A DNA stretch of 64,000 nt from Agrobacterium vitis (GTDB lineage: Bacteria; Pseudomonadota; Alphaproteobacteria; Rhizobiales; Rhizobiaceae), in contig NZ_AP023274.1 of assembly GCF_013426735.1 (NCBI RefSeq), positions 345,072 through 409,071 on the forward strand. The letters are read 5' to 3'. This document shows positions 44,153 to 52,704 of this stretch, piece by piece. A program made the position numbers and the translations under genes. The notes below the pieces were generated by a model. It was not told the DNA's origin and searched no databases. It worked only from the letters and a program-made list of their open reading frames with translations. Every line of letters begins with the position of its first letter. Position 1 is the first letter of the stretch.

Positions 44153-45423
44153 TGACAAGGCTTTTCCGAAAATTCTTCATTTTCGTCTGGCTGGCGATGA
44201 CCGTGTCTATCGTCGGCATCATTTCACTGGATAGGGTCTTCCATCTGTTTCCGCTGAAAAGCGAGAGGCAGCAAGAACGCATATCGTTTGTCTTGCAGAC
44301 CATAGGGGACGTCCTTGAGCAAAAAGGCTTGGTCGAGGCCGGTAAGTTTGCACAGGCTTGGGTCACTTTCGCAAATCCGGTGAGTGTTAGTATTTCGCCC
44401 GTGCCGAATCTTCAATGCGCAACGGGTAACGACGAGACCCTGGCCATTTATCGCCATCACGACGGCGCTTGTTTCCGTCTTTCCAGTCAACTCAGACATT
44501 ATAATTTCATTGAGGACGCGCTTCCAGATGCTTTGCCATGGATCGCCACAGTTATTGCCAGTACGTTATCGGCCCTTTGGATCACACGCTATCTGGTCGG
44601 TCCTGTGGCCAAGCTCAGAAATGGGCTCAGTGCCTTGGCGAAAGGCGATTTTCACACCAGAATCGGTGGCAATTTCGGCAAAGGCCAGGATGAAATCACG
44701 GCGCTGGCAATGGATTTCGATGTGACAGCCGCACGCTTGCAGGAATTGCAGGAAGCGCAACAACGGCTCTTTCATGATGTCTCCCATGAACTCCGCTCGC
44801 CACTCTCGAGATTACAGGCCGTTTTGGGCGTGCTGGACAAGAATCCGGGCCGCATCGATATGATCGCCTCGCGTATGGGGCGGGAAGTCATGCGGCTCGA
44901 CGCCCTTGTCGATGAAATCCTGACGCTGGCACGCATAAGCTCGCCCGAACATGCACCGCCAGAACGCCAGACCATTGATCTCATTGATCTGATAACCCGG
45001 ATTGTCGATGACGCCTGCTTTGAAGGGCAGGATCGGGGGGTCGATGTGACCTATAGCGGCTGCGACAGTTTTATCGCAACATTGAACGGAGAACTCATCT
45101 ACCGGGCCATAGAGAATGTTGTTCGAAACGCAGTCAAATTTACAACGGACGATTCGACCGTTGCCGTGACGGCGCAGGCGTTTCGGGATGTCCTGTCGAT
45201 CAGCGTCACAGACAATGGCCCCGGCGTTCCCGCTTGCGATCTGGAGAGGATCTTTCTGCCGTTTTCCCGATCCGAAATAGGTGAAACCGCGAAGGGTCAC
45301 GGGCTGGGCCTTGCCATTACGCGCAAAGCCCTGGAACTACATCATGGCAGCGCAGTTGCCAGCCTTACACAAGAAGGTCATCTTTTGATGACGCTGAAAG
45401 TGCCAGCTTCTCCTGGCTTATGA
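44152..45423 (+). CDS. membrane sensor histidine kinase
   Basis: 423 residues from the ATG at 44152; an upstream TTG would also be possible. Two membrane segments (FFIFVWLAMTVSIVGIISL near 10-28 and ALPWIATVIASTLSALWI near 125-142) enclose a periplasmic sensor of ~95 residues. A HAMP linker follows (YLVGPVAKLRNGLSALAKG), then the dimerisation helix with the phospho-His in FHDVSHELRSPLSRLQ, and the ATPase domain with N box (RAIENVVRNAVKFT), G1 (VTDNGPGVP) and G2 (GHGLGLAITRKALE). Cognate to the adjacent OmpR-type regulator. Ends 43 nt before the second palindromic element. Confidence 0.92.
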   Translation: MTRLFRKFFIFVWLAMTVSIVGIISLDRVFHLFPLKSERQQERISFVLQTIGDVLEQKGLVEAGKFAQAWVTFANPVSVSISPVPNLQCATGNDETLAIYRHHDGACFRLSSQLRHYNFIEDALPDALPWIATVIASTLSALWITRYLVGPVAKLRNGLSALAKGDFHTRIGGNFGKGQDEITALAMDFDVTAARLQELQEAQQRLFHDVSHELRSPLSRLQAVLGVLDKNPGRIDMIASRMGREVMRLDALVDEILTLARISSPEHAPPERQTIDLIDLITRIVDDACFEGQDRGVDVTYSGCDSFIATLNGELIYRAIENVVRNAVKFTTDDSTVAVTAQAFRDVLSISVTDNGPGVPACDLERIFLPFSRSEIGETAKGHGLGLAITRKALELHHGSAVASLTQEGHLLMTLKVPASPGL

Positions 45424-45465
45424 AGTAGCATCGAAAACTGGGGCTGACTCATATGTGGAACGGCC

Positions 45466-45558
45466 GGCTCTGATGATGTAACCGCTCTCCGACGACCTCA
45501 ATGTGCGAAGGTGGGTCTCCATGGGTCCACACAGGAGAGCGGTTACATCATCAGAGCC
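45466..45558. repeat. palindromic 93-bp element, copy 2 (MITE-like)
   Basis: Perfect 25-bp terminal inverted repeats (GGCTCTGATGATGTAACCGC and onward; right arm ends TTACATCATCAGAGCC) around a 43-nt centre identical to copy 1 at 28453-28543. The right arm supplies the last residues (ALMM) and stop of a truncated thioesterase gene on the minus strand, just as copy 1 does for moaA. It lies directly behind the histidine kinase gene and could also act as a transcript-end hairpin, although no U tract follows. Confidence 0.78.
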
Positions 45559-45899
45559 CATACGAGTTGTCCGGTCGCGCAAAAGACATGATCTCGCTCG
45601 CGATGGAGGTTGATTTCGAACGTCAAACTTATATTGCCTATCCGAGCGACCTTCACGTCCGCTTGCACGAGGTCATCGACGTCGAGAGGGCTGTGAAACG
45701 TGATTTCCGCTTTTTTCACATGATACGCAACGCCAGATGTTCTATGCCTGAACTGCGAAAGAATTCCGATCTCGCGGAGAAATTCGACAACTGGATCCTC
45801 GCAGTAGTCCAGGTAAACGGAATTGTGGACATGGCCATATATATCGATATCCCGCATTGAGACCCTGAACTGTGCAGGCTGTATTGGCTTTTCTGTCAC
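45543..45899 (-). pseudogene. 4HBT/hotdog acyl-CoA thioesterase, C-terminus cut off by the palindromic element
   Basis: 118 codons. Residues 1-113 are a normal thioesterase of the YbgC/FadM type (FRVSMRDIDIYGHVHNSVYL, with the catalytic Asp in the DIDIYGHVHN motif, then SPLDVDDLVQADVKVARIGN). Relatives continue about 15-25 residues beyond VWCATGQLVW-like ends; here the chain ends TGQLVWALMM where ALMM and the stop come from the repeat arm. The main fold may survive, so it is uncertain whether the product is inactive. It starts 57 nt from the divergent oxidoreductase gene. Confidence 0.75.
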
Positions 45900-45955
45900 G
45901 GACGGGCATCTTCCCCTTTAAGTTGTTAGTTTCAACCTTACGCAACAGAAAAGCA

Positions 45956-46933
45956 ATGTTCCAAAGAGCGATAATTCGAGAATTTGGCGAAGCGAGCGAA
46001 GTGGTTGAACTCGAAGCATATAGGCCTGCGCAGCTTGCTGAGGGCTGTGTGCGGGTCAGAATGATCGCTCGTTCGATCAACCCGTCAGACCTCATTACCA
46101 TTTCCGGCGCTTACCGATCGCGGATAGCCTTGCCGTTCCTTCCTGGTTTCGAGGGCGTTGGTATTGTCGAAGAAATCGGATCTGGCGTTTCCACCTTGCA
46201 AAAGGGAGATCGCGTCATGCCAATCGGCAGCGCTGGCGCCTGGCAGGATCTCAAAGATGCCGATGCGGCCTGGTGCTTGGCGGTTTGCGACGATATTTCT
46301 GATGAACAGGCGGCAGTGAGCTATGTAAATCCGATGACAGCATGGGTCATGCTCAACGAGATAGGACGGGTCAGGCCTGGAATGCGGATTGCAATCACGG
46401 CAGCGGGTTCAGCAATCGGGCAAATGATGATCCGCATTGCAAATATCGCGGGATTGGCGCCGATCGCTTTCGTCCGGAGCGAGGAATCCGCTTCGCTTTT
46501 AGCAGGGGCTTCCACCACCACGGTAATCTATAAAACAGCTGACGAATATCTGGCATCCATCAAATGCCTGGCAAACGATGGTTTGGTAGACATTGTCTTC
46601 GATAACGTTGGAGGCCATGAGGCCGTCGCACTTGCTAAAATTCTGCGGCCAAACGGCCAATTCGTGCATTACGGCTTGTTGTCGGGACATTCGATCCCGC
46701 CATCATTCTGGTCCGATAGGCCTGATATCCGGTTTTCTATGTTTCATTTGCGCAGTTGGATTAGAGAGGTGCCACTCCCTCACGTACATCACGCCTACGC
46801 AAGCGTGTCTGCTCTCATTAAAAAAGGCGAAATATCCTCTAAAATCCGTAGCAGATATTGCCTGGATAATTTGCGCGAAGCGCTGATTGATGCCAGTAAT
46901 CTGTCTTCCGCCGGGAAGGTGATTATTGCATGA
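45956..46933 (+). CDS. zinc-independent MDR-family NAD(P)H:quinone/enoyl oxidoreductase
   Basis: 325 residues from the ATG at 45956. MDR fold: GRoES-like N-terminal half (SINPSDLITISGAYRSRIAL, LPGFEGVGIVEEIGSGVSTL) and Rossmann half with the ITAAGSAIGQMMIRIANIAG loop and DIVFDNVGGHEAVALAKILR. No zinc-ligand cysteines, so it belongs with quinone oxidoreductase and trans-2-enoyl reductases (ETR) rather than alcohol dehydrogenases. Divergent from the truncated thioesterase; the pairing of a thioesterase and a 2-enoyl reductase suggests a former lipid-related unit. Substrate unknown. Confidence 0.85.
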   Translation: MFQRAIIREFGEASEVVELEAYRPAQLAEGCVRVRMIARSINPSDLITISGAYRSRIALPFLPGFEGVGIVEEIGSGVSTLQKGDRVMPIGSAGAWQDLKDADAAWCLAVCDDISDEQAAVSYVNPMTAWVMLNEIGRVRPGMRIAITAAGSAIGQMMIRIANIAGLAPIAFVRSEESASLLAGASTTTVIYKTADEYLASIKCLANDGLVDIVFDNVGGHEAVALAKILRPNGQFVHYGLLSGHSIPPSFWSDRPDIRFSMFHLRSWIREVPLPHVHHAYASVSALIKKGEISSKIRSRYCLDNLREALIDASNLSSAGKVIIA

Positions 46934-46973
46934 TGATTTCAATTGAACCGGTCGTGAGTTTTTAGAAGCCAGG

Positions 46974-47091
46974 TCAAGCGCCTACATCGCCGGTTGAAAA
47001 TGCTCTCACTCCCTGTCCGGCGACATCGAGCAACAAGAAACCTCTATCATCCACCCCCACGCAATGGCCCTTAACAACGATGGTCCGATCT
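46974..47091 (-). pseudogene. 3' fragment of a gene resembling the C-terminal domain of biotin-protein ligase
   Basis: About 38 codons, cut by the IS6 end at 47092. The tail reads TIVVKGHCVGVDDRGFLLLD then VAGQGVRAFSTGDV, the beta-strand pattern of the small C-terminal SH3-like domain of BirA (short loop with a GVDDRG turn and a terminal SGDV-like strand). The assignment rests on this short match only. The rest of the gene was presumably lost when the IS6 element caused a deletion. Confidence 0.35.
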
Positions 47092-47983
47092 GGGGCTTGT
47101 CGCAATTTTTTTCGTTTAACGGTATGTTGCCTATCGGAAGAGAAATTCCGCTCCAATTGTTGCGGAGCGTACCGATGGTTCTGAATGCCATTACCGAGAA
47201 GCTGAAACGCCAATCGAAAGACGATTTCAAGGGACGGCATTTTGAGGCGTGGCTGATCATGCAGGCGGTTGCCTGGTACTTGCGTTACCCGCTTAGCTAC
47301 CGCGACCTGGAGGAAATGTTCGCAGAGCGCGGCTTCGAGGTCGATCATAGCACGATCAACCGCTGGGTTCTGGCCTACGCACCGATGATCGAGAAGCGGT
47401 TACGTCAGTTTCGTCGGCCACATTGCGGCTCGGTTCGTGTCGATGAGACCTACGTCAAGATTCGCGGCAAGTGGCGATACGTGTATCGCGCAATCGACAA
47501 GCACGGCAATCCTGTCGGCTTCCTGCTGAGGGCAAAGCCCGGTCTTGATGCCGCCAAGCGGTTCTTCCGCAAGATGCTCAAAGACGAACCCTTGTTGTCG
47601 CCGAATAAGATCGGCACGGATGGCGCCAATACGTTTCCGTCGGCGATCAAAACATCGGTCGATAGCGGGCTGTTGCATCCGGATCCTGTGCACTATGCCA
47701 CCAAGCATCTCCAACAAGGCATCGAAAGCGACCACTTCCGGCTGAAGAAGAACATGCCCAAGATCGGCGGGTTCCAGTCATTCAACACTGCGCGGCGAAC
47801 CATCGCGGGTTTCGAGGCGATGCTGTGGTTGAGGAAAGGCTTCGGCTTTTTTGGCGGCTGGACCGTCAACGACCAGAACGATCTGCTTTGCGCGCCTCTT
47901 CGGACTGCAAAAGGTTAACAAAGTATAAATGCACACCGTTTAGGGGATAATCGCGGCCCACGAAAATCTTTGCGACAAGCCCC
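47092..47983 (+). mobile_element. IS6-family insertion sequence, copy 1
   Basis: 892 bp with terminal inverted repeats GGGGCTTGTCGCAA at both ends (47092-47105 and, inverted, 47970-47983). It carries one intact transposase gene. The octamers next to the two ends (TCCGATCT and TCAGTTGC) are different, so there is no target duplication: expected if the copy was left by replicative transposition followed by deletion of one side. A truncated gene lies directly at its left. Confidence 0.85.
47175..47918 (+). CDS. IS6-family transposase
   Basis: 247 residues from the ATG at 47175; upstream in-frame ATGs at 47124 and 47064 are possible, but the latter lies outside the element. The family core is clear: DDFKGRHFEAWLIMQAVAWY, SYRDLEEMFAERGFEVDHST, then the catalytic DDE in VRVDETYVKIRGKW (Asp), IGTDGANTF (Asp) and GIESDHFRLKK (Glu). 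Apparently intact. Drives cointegrate-forming transposition. Confidence 0.9.
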   Translation: MVLNAITEKLKRQSKDDFKGRHFEAWLIMQAVAWYLRYPLSYRDLEEMFAERGFEVDHSTINRWVLAYAPMIEKRLRQFRRPHCGSVRVDETYVKIRGKWRYVYRAIDKHGNPVGFLLRAKPGLDAAKRFFRKMLKDEPLLSPNKIGTDGANTFPSAIKTSVDSGLLHPDPVHYATKHLQQGIESDHFRLKKNMPKIGGFQSFNTARRTIAGFEAMLWLRKGFGFFGGWTVNDQNDLLCAPLRTAKG

Positions 47984-48007
47984 TCAGTTGCCTGTGCCAC
48001 TGAAGCG

Positions 48008-48712
48008 TCATCGCGGCATACGGGCAAATCCCTTGGCAAGTATCGGTCCTGTGGGACGACCGGTCGGCGAACCGCCTGCCTGCTCAAGCGTCAACTCATA
48101 AAGCTGATCGTTGCGCGGCTTCGGCAGCGTCGGCCCATGGAGGCGGGCGGAACGCACGCCTTCCAGCAGGCCGAGAGGGACCGGCCCGACATCGCGAGAG
48201 GGCAGGGTCCAGACCTGGATCGTCTTGTCACGCGGAACGACGAAATCCGCCAGAAGCCGCACGGAGGCCTGGTCATTGCCGAAATCCTCGACAACCGCCT
48301 GAACCTCTCCCGCCTCGTTGACGAGGACGGCGACGACGAGTGGCTCCACCGTTCTGGTCAGGCTGTAGACGAGGCCGACGACGAGCAGTAGCGAGGCGGC
48401 AAGCGACGTGAGTGCAGCCAACTTCCAGCGGCGAGAGCCATTATCGTTTGCGATATGTGTGTTTGGTTTGGCGAGACGGTTGTCCTGAACTGGCAGGGAA
48501 GCCTCGATACGCTTCCAGAGATCCTCGCTGACGGGTCGAGGAGCCATACTCGTATCGAGCGGCAGGAAACGATCTCGACTGGCAGCAACGGCAGCCCTGA
48601 GTTCAGGGTCACGTTCCATGGCGTTCTCGATTTCTTCCGCCTGCGTTGGCTCGAGCAATCCCAGCACATATTCGTCGGCGAGATGCGCTATGTCTTTGCG
48701 GTCGTAGCTCAT
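48008..48712 (-). CDS. anti-sigma factor, RskA family
   Basis: 234 residues from the ATG at 48712, which overlaps the sigma-factor stop (ATGA). The cytoplasmic N-terminal ASD (DIAHLADEYVLGLLEPTQAE, EIENAMERDPELRAAV) is followed by one membrane helix (KLAALTSLAASLLLVVGLVY) and a periplasmic RskA domain (SVRLLADFVVPRDKTIQVWT, PTLPKPRNDQLYELTLEQAG). It holds the sigma factor at the membrane and releases it after a signal, usually by proteolysis. Coupled translation with the sigma factor is typical. Confidence 0.9.
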   Translation of the reverse strand: MSYDRKDIAHLADEYVLGLLEPTQAEEIENAMERDPELRAAVAASRDRFLPLDTSMAPRPVSEDLWKRIEASLPVQDNRLAKPNTHIANDNGSRRWKLAALTSLAASLLLVVGLVYSLTRTVEPLVVAVLVNEAGEVQAVVEDFGNDQASVRLLADFVVPRDKTIQVWTLPSRDVGPVPLGLLEGVRSARLHGPTLPKPRNDQLYELTLEQAGGSPTGRPTGPILAKGFARMPR

Positions 48713-49269
48713 GCCATGCACTCCCGCAACGCCAGAAGCCCGCGCCTGATCCACGACTTGGTGGTGCCGAGCGGAATGCGCAGCCTGCCTGCAATTTCGC
48801 CATGGGAATAACCGCCAACATAGGCCATGAGAATTCCCTGGCGCTTGGTATCTTCCAGCGTACCGAGACAGTCATAGAGACGTGAATTGCGATCCAGGCG
48901 ATGCCATGCTGCCATGATTTCATCCGTCTGCTGATCGTCCTGAAGCGTTTCAACCTCCTCGACGGAGTGTTCCCGCTTGCCATCACGCAACAGGTTGAGC
49001 GCCCGGTTTCGAACGATGGCATAGATCCAGCCGCGCGCCGAACCGCTATCAGAACGGTACTGGTAGGCATGCGTCCATATACGGATGAAAGAGTCCTGCA
49101 CGACCTCTTCAGCAAGCTCGCGACGTCTGACGATGCGCTGGGCAACCGCGATGAGCTTACCCGCCTCCTGATCAAAGATGTGTCGCAATGCCAGGCGGTC
49201 GCCCTTTGCGCAGCCATCAAGCGCCTCATCGAGATTAACCGGCCTGGAGCCCATCACTGTCAAAACCAT
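48709..49269 (-). CDS. ECF-family RNA polymerase sigma factor
   Basis: 186 residues. Region 2 (LALRHIFDQEAGKLIAVAQR, ELAEEVVQDSFIRIWTHAYQ, ARGWIYAIVRNRALNLLR) and region 4 (GILMAYVGGYSHGEIAGRLR, IPLGTTKSWIRRGLLALREC) are complete and separated by a short linker, so it is a simple two-region ECF sigma. It is directly upstream of its anti-sigma gene with overlapping stop/start. The DUF4394 protein gene is divergent across ~190 bp, which marks it as the likely target of this sigma factor. Confidence 0.92.
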   Translation of the reverse strand: MVLTVMGSRPVNLDEALDGCAKGDRLALRHIFDQEAGKLIAVAQRIVRRRELAEEVVQDSFIRIWTHAYQYRSDSGSARGWIYAIVRNRALNLLRDGKREHSVEEVETLQDDQQTDEIMAAWHRLDRNSRLYDCLGTLEDTKRQGILMAYVGGYSHGEIAGRLRIPLGTTKSWIRRGLLALRECMA

Positions 49270-49458
49270 CTCCTTAGATTAGTGCGCAAACCGCCTGCCT
49301 TTTGCAAACTATACCCGCCGCGAGAGCGGAATAGATGCAGTCATCAAAAATATTTTCGAGCGCTGCATCCAAACGCATCGTCTGTTGTGTCTTCAAGATG
49401 GAAGGTCGTGAGCCAGACGGCGGAACCTTCTTCGATTTTGAACGCACGGGAGAAAAAC

Positions 49459-50247
49459 ATGCAGACCATTCGCTTTGCTTTAGCAGCCTCCATATCTGTC
49501 ATTGCCACGGCAACATCGACCTTTGCGGCACCCGTTCTGGCATTGAGCGGCGACAAGACACTCGTGATTTTCGATACGGAAAAACCTTCCGTGACAAAGA
49601 CGATGGATGTTACGGGCGTCGATAAGCTCGTCGGCATCGATTATCGCTCTGGCAACAAGACGGTCATTGGCGTAACGCCGGACCACCGTATTGTCAGAAT
49701 CAACCTGGAGACGGGCGCTGCAAGCGAAGTGGCGAAGATGGACAAGATGCTGACCATGACTGACGCGCCCGTCGTGGTCGATTTCAACCCGATGGCAGAC
49801 CGCCTGCGCTTCATGACCGGCACCACCAACCACCGCGTTCACCCCGATACGGGTGCCGTGACGGTTGACGGCGTGCTCGCTTTCGAAGAGGGCGATATGC
49901 ATAAGGGCGAGACTCCGAACATCGTCGCAGCCGCCTATACCAATTCCATCGGCAAGCCGGAAAAGACTGCGATGTACAATATCGACGCCACTATCGGAGC
50001 GTTGATCCAGCAGACAAAGCCGAATGACGGCACACTGAAAGCCATCGGCAAGCTTGGCCTGAAAGACAAGCCCGCGACCTATGCCTTCGACATTCAAGGA
50101 ATGGAGGGCGGCAAGAACACGGCCTATCTGGTGGCAAGCAAGATGCTTTACACCGTCAATCTCGAAACGGGCGCAGCGACCGAAGTCGGCGCGATCTCTG
50201 GTCTGGAAAATGAGGTGCGGGACATCGCAGTCCTGCCAGCGACCTGA
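49459..50247 (+). CDS. exported DUF4394-domain protein
   Basis: 262 residues from the ATG at 49459 (GGGAGAAAAAC upstream); the longer frame upstream would overlap the sigma-factor gene and lacks a protein-like start. A Sec signal peptide (RFALAASISVIATATSTFAA) is followed by the DUF4394 domain, a WD40-like beta-propeller pattern with repeated segments such as VLALSGDKTLVIFDTEKPSV, LVGIDYRSGNKTVIGV and MLYTVNLETGAATEVGAISG. The protein is periplasmic or secreted. It is divergent from an ECF sigma/RskA pair, an arrangement seen in other bacteria for DUF4394 proteins. Function unknown. Confidence 0.8.
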   Translation: MQTIRFALAASISVIATATSTFAAPVLALSGDKTLVIFDTEKPSVTKTMDVTGVDKLVGIDYRSGNKTVIGVTPDHRIVRINLETGAASEVAKMDKMLTMTDAPVVVDFNPMADRLRFMTGTTNHRVHPDTGAVTVDGVLAFEEGDMHKGETPNIVAAAYTNSIGKPEKTAMYNIDATIGALIQQTKPNDGTLKAIGKLGLKDKPATYAFDIQGMEGGKNTAYLVASKMLYTVNLETGAATEVGAISGLENEVRDIAVLPAT

Positions 50248-50254
50248 TACTGAC

Positions 50255-50290
50255 GAGGAAGGCAGGCGATGAGCCTGCCTTCCTCTTCTT
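50255..50290 (+). terminator. intrinsic terminator of the DUF4394 gene
   Basis: A perfect 13-bp stem (GAGGAAGGCAGGC paired with GCCTGCCTTCCTC, loop GATGA) followed by TTCTT, starting 8 nt after the stop codon. Confidence 0.85.
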
Positions 50291-50489
50291 GACGCGTCGT
50301 CGGAGGGTGACCCCTGCGATCGGTTCCGTAAGGCTCTGATTAATTGAGATGAAATGGAGAGGTGCGGTGCAGACTTTAACAGAGAACAGTTCACATCACA
50401 TTACATCGGGATTATTTGAAATTGGATCAAAATTCCCTTTTGAATTATGTTCCATAAGATAGATTATCAATTTTAATGATGTGCGGCGG

Positions 50490-51606
50490 GTGGGTTCAAG
50501 GATGAAGTGCGACTTGCAATAGATAACAAAGGTTTATCGTTTGCAAGGAAAGCGCAATGAAACGCACCTACTCCCATATCGACTTGGACGAACGTCGCAA
50601 GATCGCTCGCTGGCGTATGGCGGGCCAGAGTATTGAGATGATCGCCGAGACACTCGGTCGTCATCGCTCGACGATCTTTCGTGAAATCAAGCGGAATACG
50701 TTCATCGATGAGGTGGTCCCGGACCTGAATGGCTATTATTGCGTCACGGCGCATGACATGGCTTGCGAACGGCGCGCCAAGCTGCGGAAGCTGGCGCGCT
50801 TTGCGAATGTGAGGCAGTCCGTGATCGACCGGATCATGCATGGTTGGTCGCCCCAGCAGATCGCCGGTCGCATGCGGCTGGAACAGCATCCGATCTTTGT
50901 CAGCCACGAGACAATTTACAAGTTCGCATACTCGGCCGACGATCATGCCATCAAGCTGTGGCGTCACCTGCCGGAGCATCGAGCTAAGCGACGACCACGA
51001 CATGCAAGACGCAAGCATGGTCAACGCTTTAGTCCGGAACTCAACATTCTGCATCGTCCAGATGTCGTTGCTGAACGCAAGCAGTTCGGGCATTGGGAAT
51101 GCGATCTGATTCAGTTCCGGAAGAAGTTCGGCAAGGCCAACGTAACATCGCTCGTTGAGCGGGTGAGCCGCTTTACGATCTTGTTGCGCAACAATGATCG
51201 CCAGTCCCGCCCGGTCATGGATGGCATCATCCAGGCGCTGAGGAGCCTCCCTCACCTCGCCCGCCGATCAATGACATTCGACCGAGGCACAGAATTCACT
51301 GATTGGCCGTACCTTCAGGCTGGTATAGGCACGCAAACATGGTTTTGTGACCCTCAGTCGCCCTGGCAGAAAGGAACGGTCGAAAATACAAACAGGCGAG
51401 CGCGAAAATGGCTTTCCAGGGACGTCGATCCCTTGTCCGTAGCCGACACCGATCTGATTGAGATCTGCAATCGACTCAATCAGACACCGCGTAAATGCCT
51501 CGGCTACCGAACGCCGGCTGAGGTCTTCCGCAAGAAACTGCTCGCGCAGATGCGACATGCCAGCTAGCTTGAAAGCCACGCAGGTCGCGCTTCAGCGTGA
51601 ACTCAC
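50490..51606 (+). mobile_element. IS30-family insertion sequence
   Basis: Ends inferred from imperfect inverted repeats: left GTGGGTTCAAGGATGAAGTG (from 50490) and the right end in reverse complement GTGAGTTCACGCTGAAGCG. It carries one transposase gene. The 12-mer GGGTGGGTTCAA occurs both at the left end (50488-50499) and just outside the right end (51611-51622), so the exact boundary and target size are uncertain. Confidence 0.7.
50557..51567 (+). CDS. IS30-family transposase
   Basis: 336 residues, apparently intact. The N-terminal HTH (YSHIDLDERRKIARWRMAGQ, SIEMIAETLGRHRSTIFREI) binds the ends. The catalytic core has WECDLIQFRKKFG (Asp), MTFDRGTEFTDW (Asp) and WQKGTVENTNRRARKW (Glu), and ends with LNQTPRKCLGYRTPAEVF, the usual IS30 C-terminus. 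Confidence 0.92.
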   Translation: MKRTYSHIDLDERRKIARWRMAGQSIEMIAETLGRHRSTIFREIKRNTFIDEVVPDLNGYYCVTAHDMACERRAKLRKLARFANVRQSVIDRIMHGWSPQQIAGRMRLEQHPIFVSHETIYKFAYSADDHAIKLWRHLPEHRAKRRPRHARRKHGQRFSPELNILHRPDVVAERKQFGHWECDLIQFRKKFGKANVTSLVERVSRFTILLRNNDRQSRPVMDGIIQALRSLPHLARRSMTFDRGTEFTDWPYLQAGIGTQTWFCDPQSPWQKGTVENTNRRARKWLSRDVDPLSVADTDLIEICNRLNQTPRKCLGYRTPAEVFRKKLLAQMRHAS

Positions 51607-51651
51607 AGGGGGGTGGGTTCAAAAATTGCATAAACCGAATCGGAGGCTCCA

Positions 51652-51855
51652 TTGGATACTGTTACCATCGAAACACGTGCAGACTTTGCAAATTGGGCGA
51701 TAGAACGGGCGCGTGCCATTGTCGCTGAACAAGGGGGACATCTCGCACTCGCTGCTCGTGATATGGACGAGGCACAGATCGGCGTTGCGGGGAATGCAAT
51801 GGGTCAAGCGATTGTTGATGCACTCCTCGAAGTGTTCGATGGCTTAAGTACATAA
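51652..51855 (+). CDS. small hypothetical protein (67 aa)
   Basis: Start codon TTG at 51652, with GGAGG 6 nt upstream, which makes this short frame credible. The sequence (TVTIETRADFANWAIERARA, then LALAARDMDEAQIGVAGNAM) is soluble and helical. No family recognised. It lies just outside the IS30 right end and before a 385-bp gap, with no functional context. Confidence 0.45.
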   Translation: MDTVTIETRADFANWAIERARAIVAEQGGHLALAARDMDEAQIGVAGNAMGQAIVDALLEVFDGLST

Positions 51856-52240
51856 TAAGACCAGCAATGATAGCAGAACTTAGACGCGCCGAAGTGGTTG
51901 TCATGTCTATCTGAGTGTCCGCTGTGGAGTTTAACACCGCCATAGGCACCGAGCGTTGACCGCGATTATAAAAAAAGCAAATTGAACATGCAAAATGGCC
52001 CAAGCCGACGATTTATCCGCTTCTTGAGACCGATAATCATCATTCAATAGATCGCCAAGGCAGCAGCAGTTCCTAAAGTGAACGCCACGCTGTCTTCAGA
52101 AGTCGAAGGCCAGTCAAGTCTGGAACCGGGAATCCAGCCACAGAGCAAATCCGCCTTTGAATGCATTGGCGTTATCGCCGTGACGGGCATTGGTCGGAAG
52201 CGTTTTTAACTTAGTGACATTGCCGCCGCCTATTACAACA
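51856..52240. other. intergenic stretch before the IS3 element
   Basis: 385 bp without a recognisable gene, repeat or regulatory site. No segment resembles the flank on the far side of the IS3 element (53756 onward), so the element did not simply insert into one gene here. Confidence 0.4.
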
Positions 52241-52329
52241 TGTCCGCCATCAGCGCCTTTGAGACAAATGACTGGTAATTGAGAAGGGAGGATTTCTGGT
52301 TCATCGTAGCCCTATCAAAGGAAGCGAAG

Positions 52330-52704
52330 ATGAGACAGAAATCCGGGCCGCAGAAAGCAGCGGCCGAACAGGTCATCAAGGATATCCGGCGTGCGACGCG
52401 CAAGCACCACTCGGCGGAGGACAAAATCCGCATCGTGCTGGAAGGCCTGCGTGGCGAGGACAGCATTGCCGCGCTGTGCCGCCGCGAAGGCATTGCCGAG
52501 AGCCTTTATTATAGCTGGTCGAAGGAATTTCTCGAAGCTGGCAAGAAGCGCCTGGCTGGCGATACGGCGCGTGCTGCCACCTCTGATGAGGTCAAGGTTC
52601 TTCGCCGTGAGACCCGCGATCTGAAGGAGGTCGTGGCTGAGCAAGCGCTGGAACTGCGGCTTCTCAAAAAAAGCATGATAGCGGATGGGGGCGACGAGGA
52701 ATGA
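52330..52704 (+). CDS. IS3-family transposase OrfA
   Basis: 124 residues. DNA-binding subunit: HTH around IRIVLEGLRGEDSIAALCRR and EGIAESLYYSWSKEFLEAGK, followed by a leucine-zipper-like coiled coil (VKVLRRETRDLKEVVAEQAL, LRLLKKSM). Its stop overlaps the first ATG of orfB (ATGA), where IS3 elements normally make an OrfAB fusion by frameshifting. Confidence 0.9.
   Translation: MRQKSGPQKAAAEQVIKDIRRATRKHHSAEDKIRIVLEGLRGEDSIAALCRREGIAESLYYSWSKEFLEAGKKRLAGDTARAATSDEVKVLRRETRDLKEVVAEQALELRLLKKSMIADGGDEE

Noticed and set aside
45424..45465. Tail of another gene entering the second palindromic copy on the plus strand
   Set aside because: Only 42 nt follow the kinase stop and the frame that would end ALMM is not protein-like here.
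48901..49458. Long N-terminal extension of the DUF4394 frame
   Set aside because: Would overlap the sigma-factor gene on the other strand; the ATG at 49459 has a ribosome site and begins a signal peptide.
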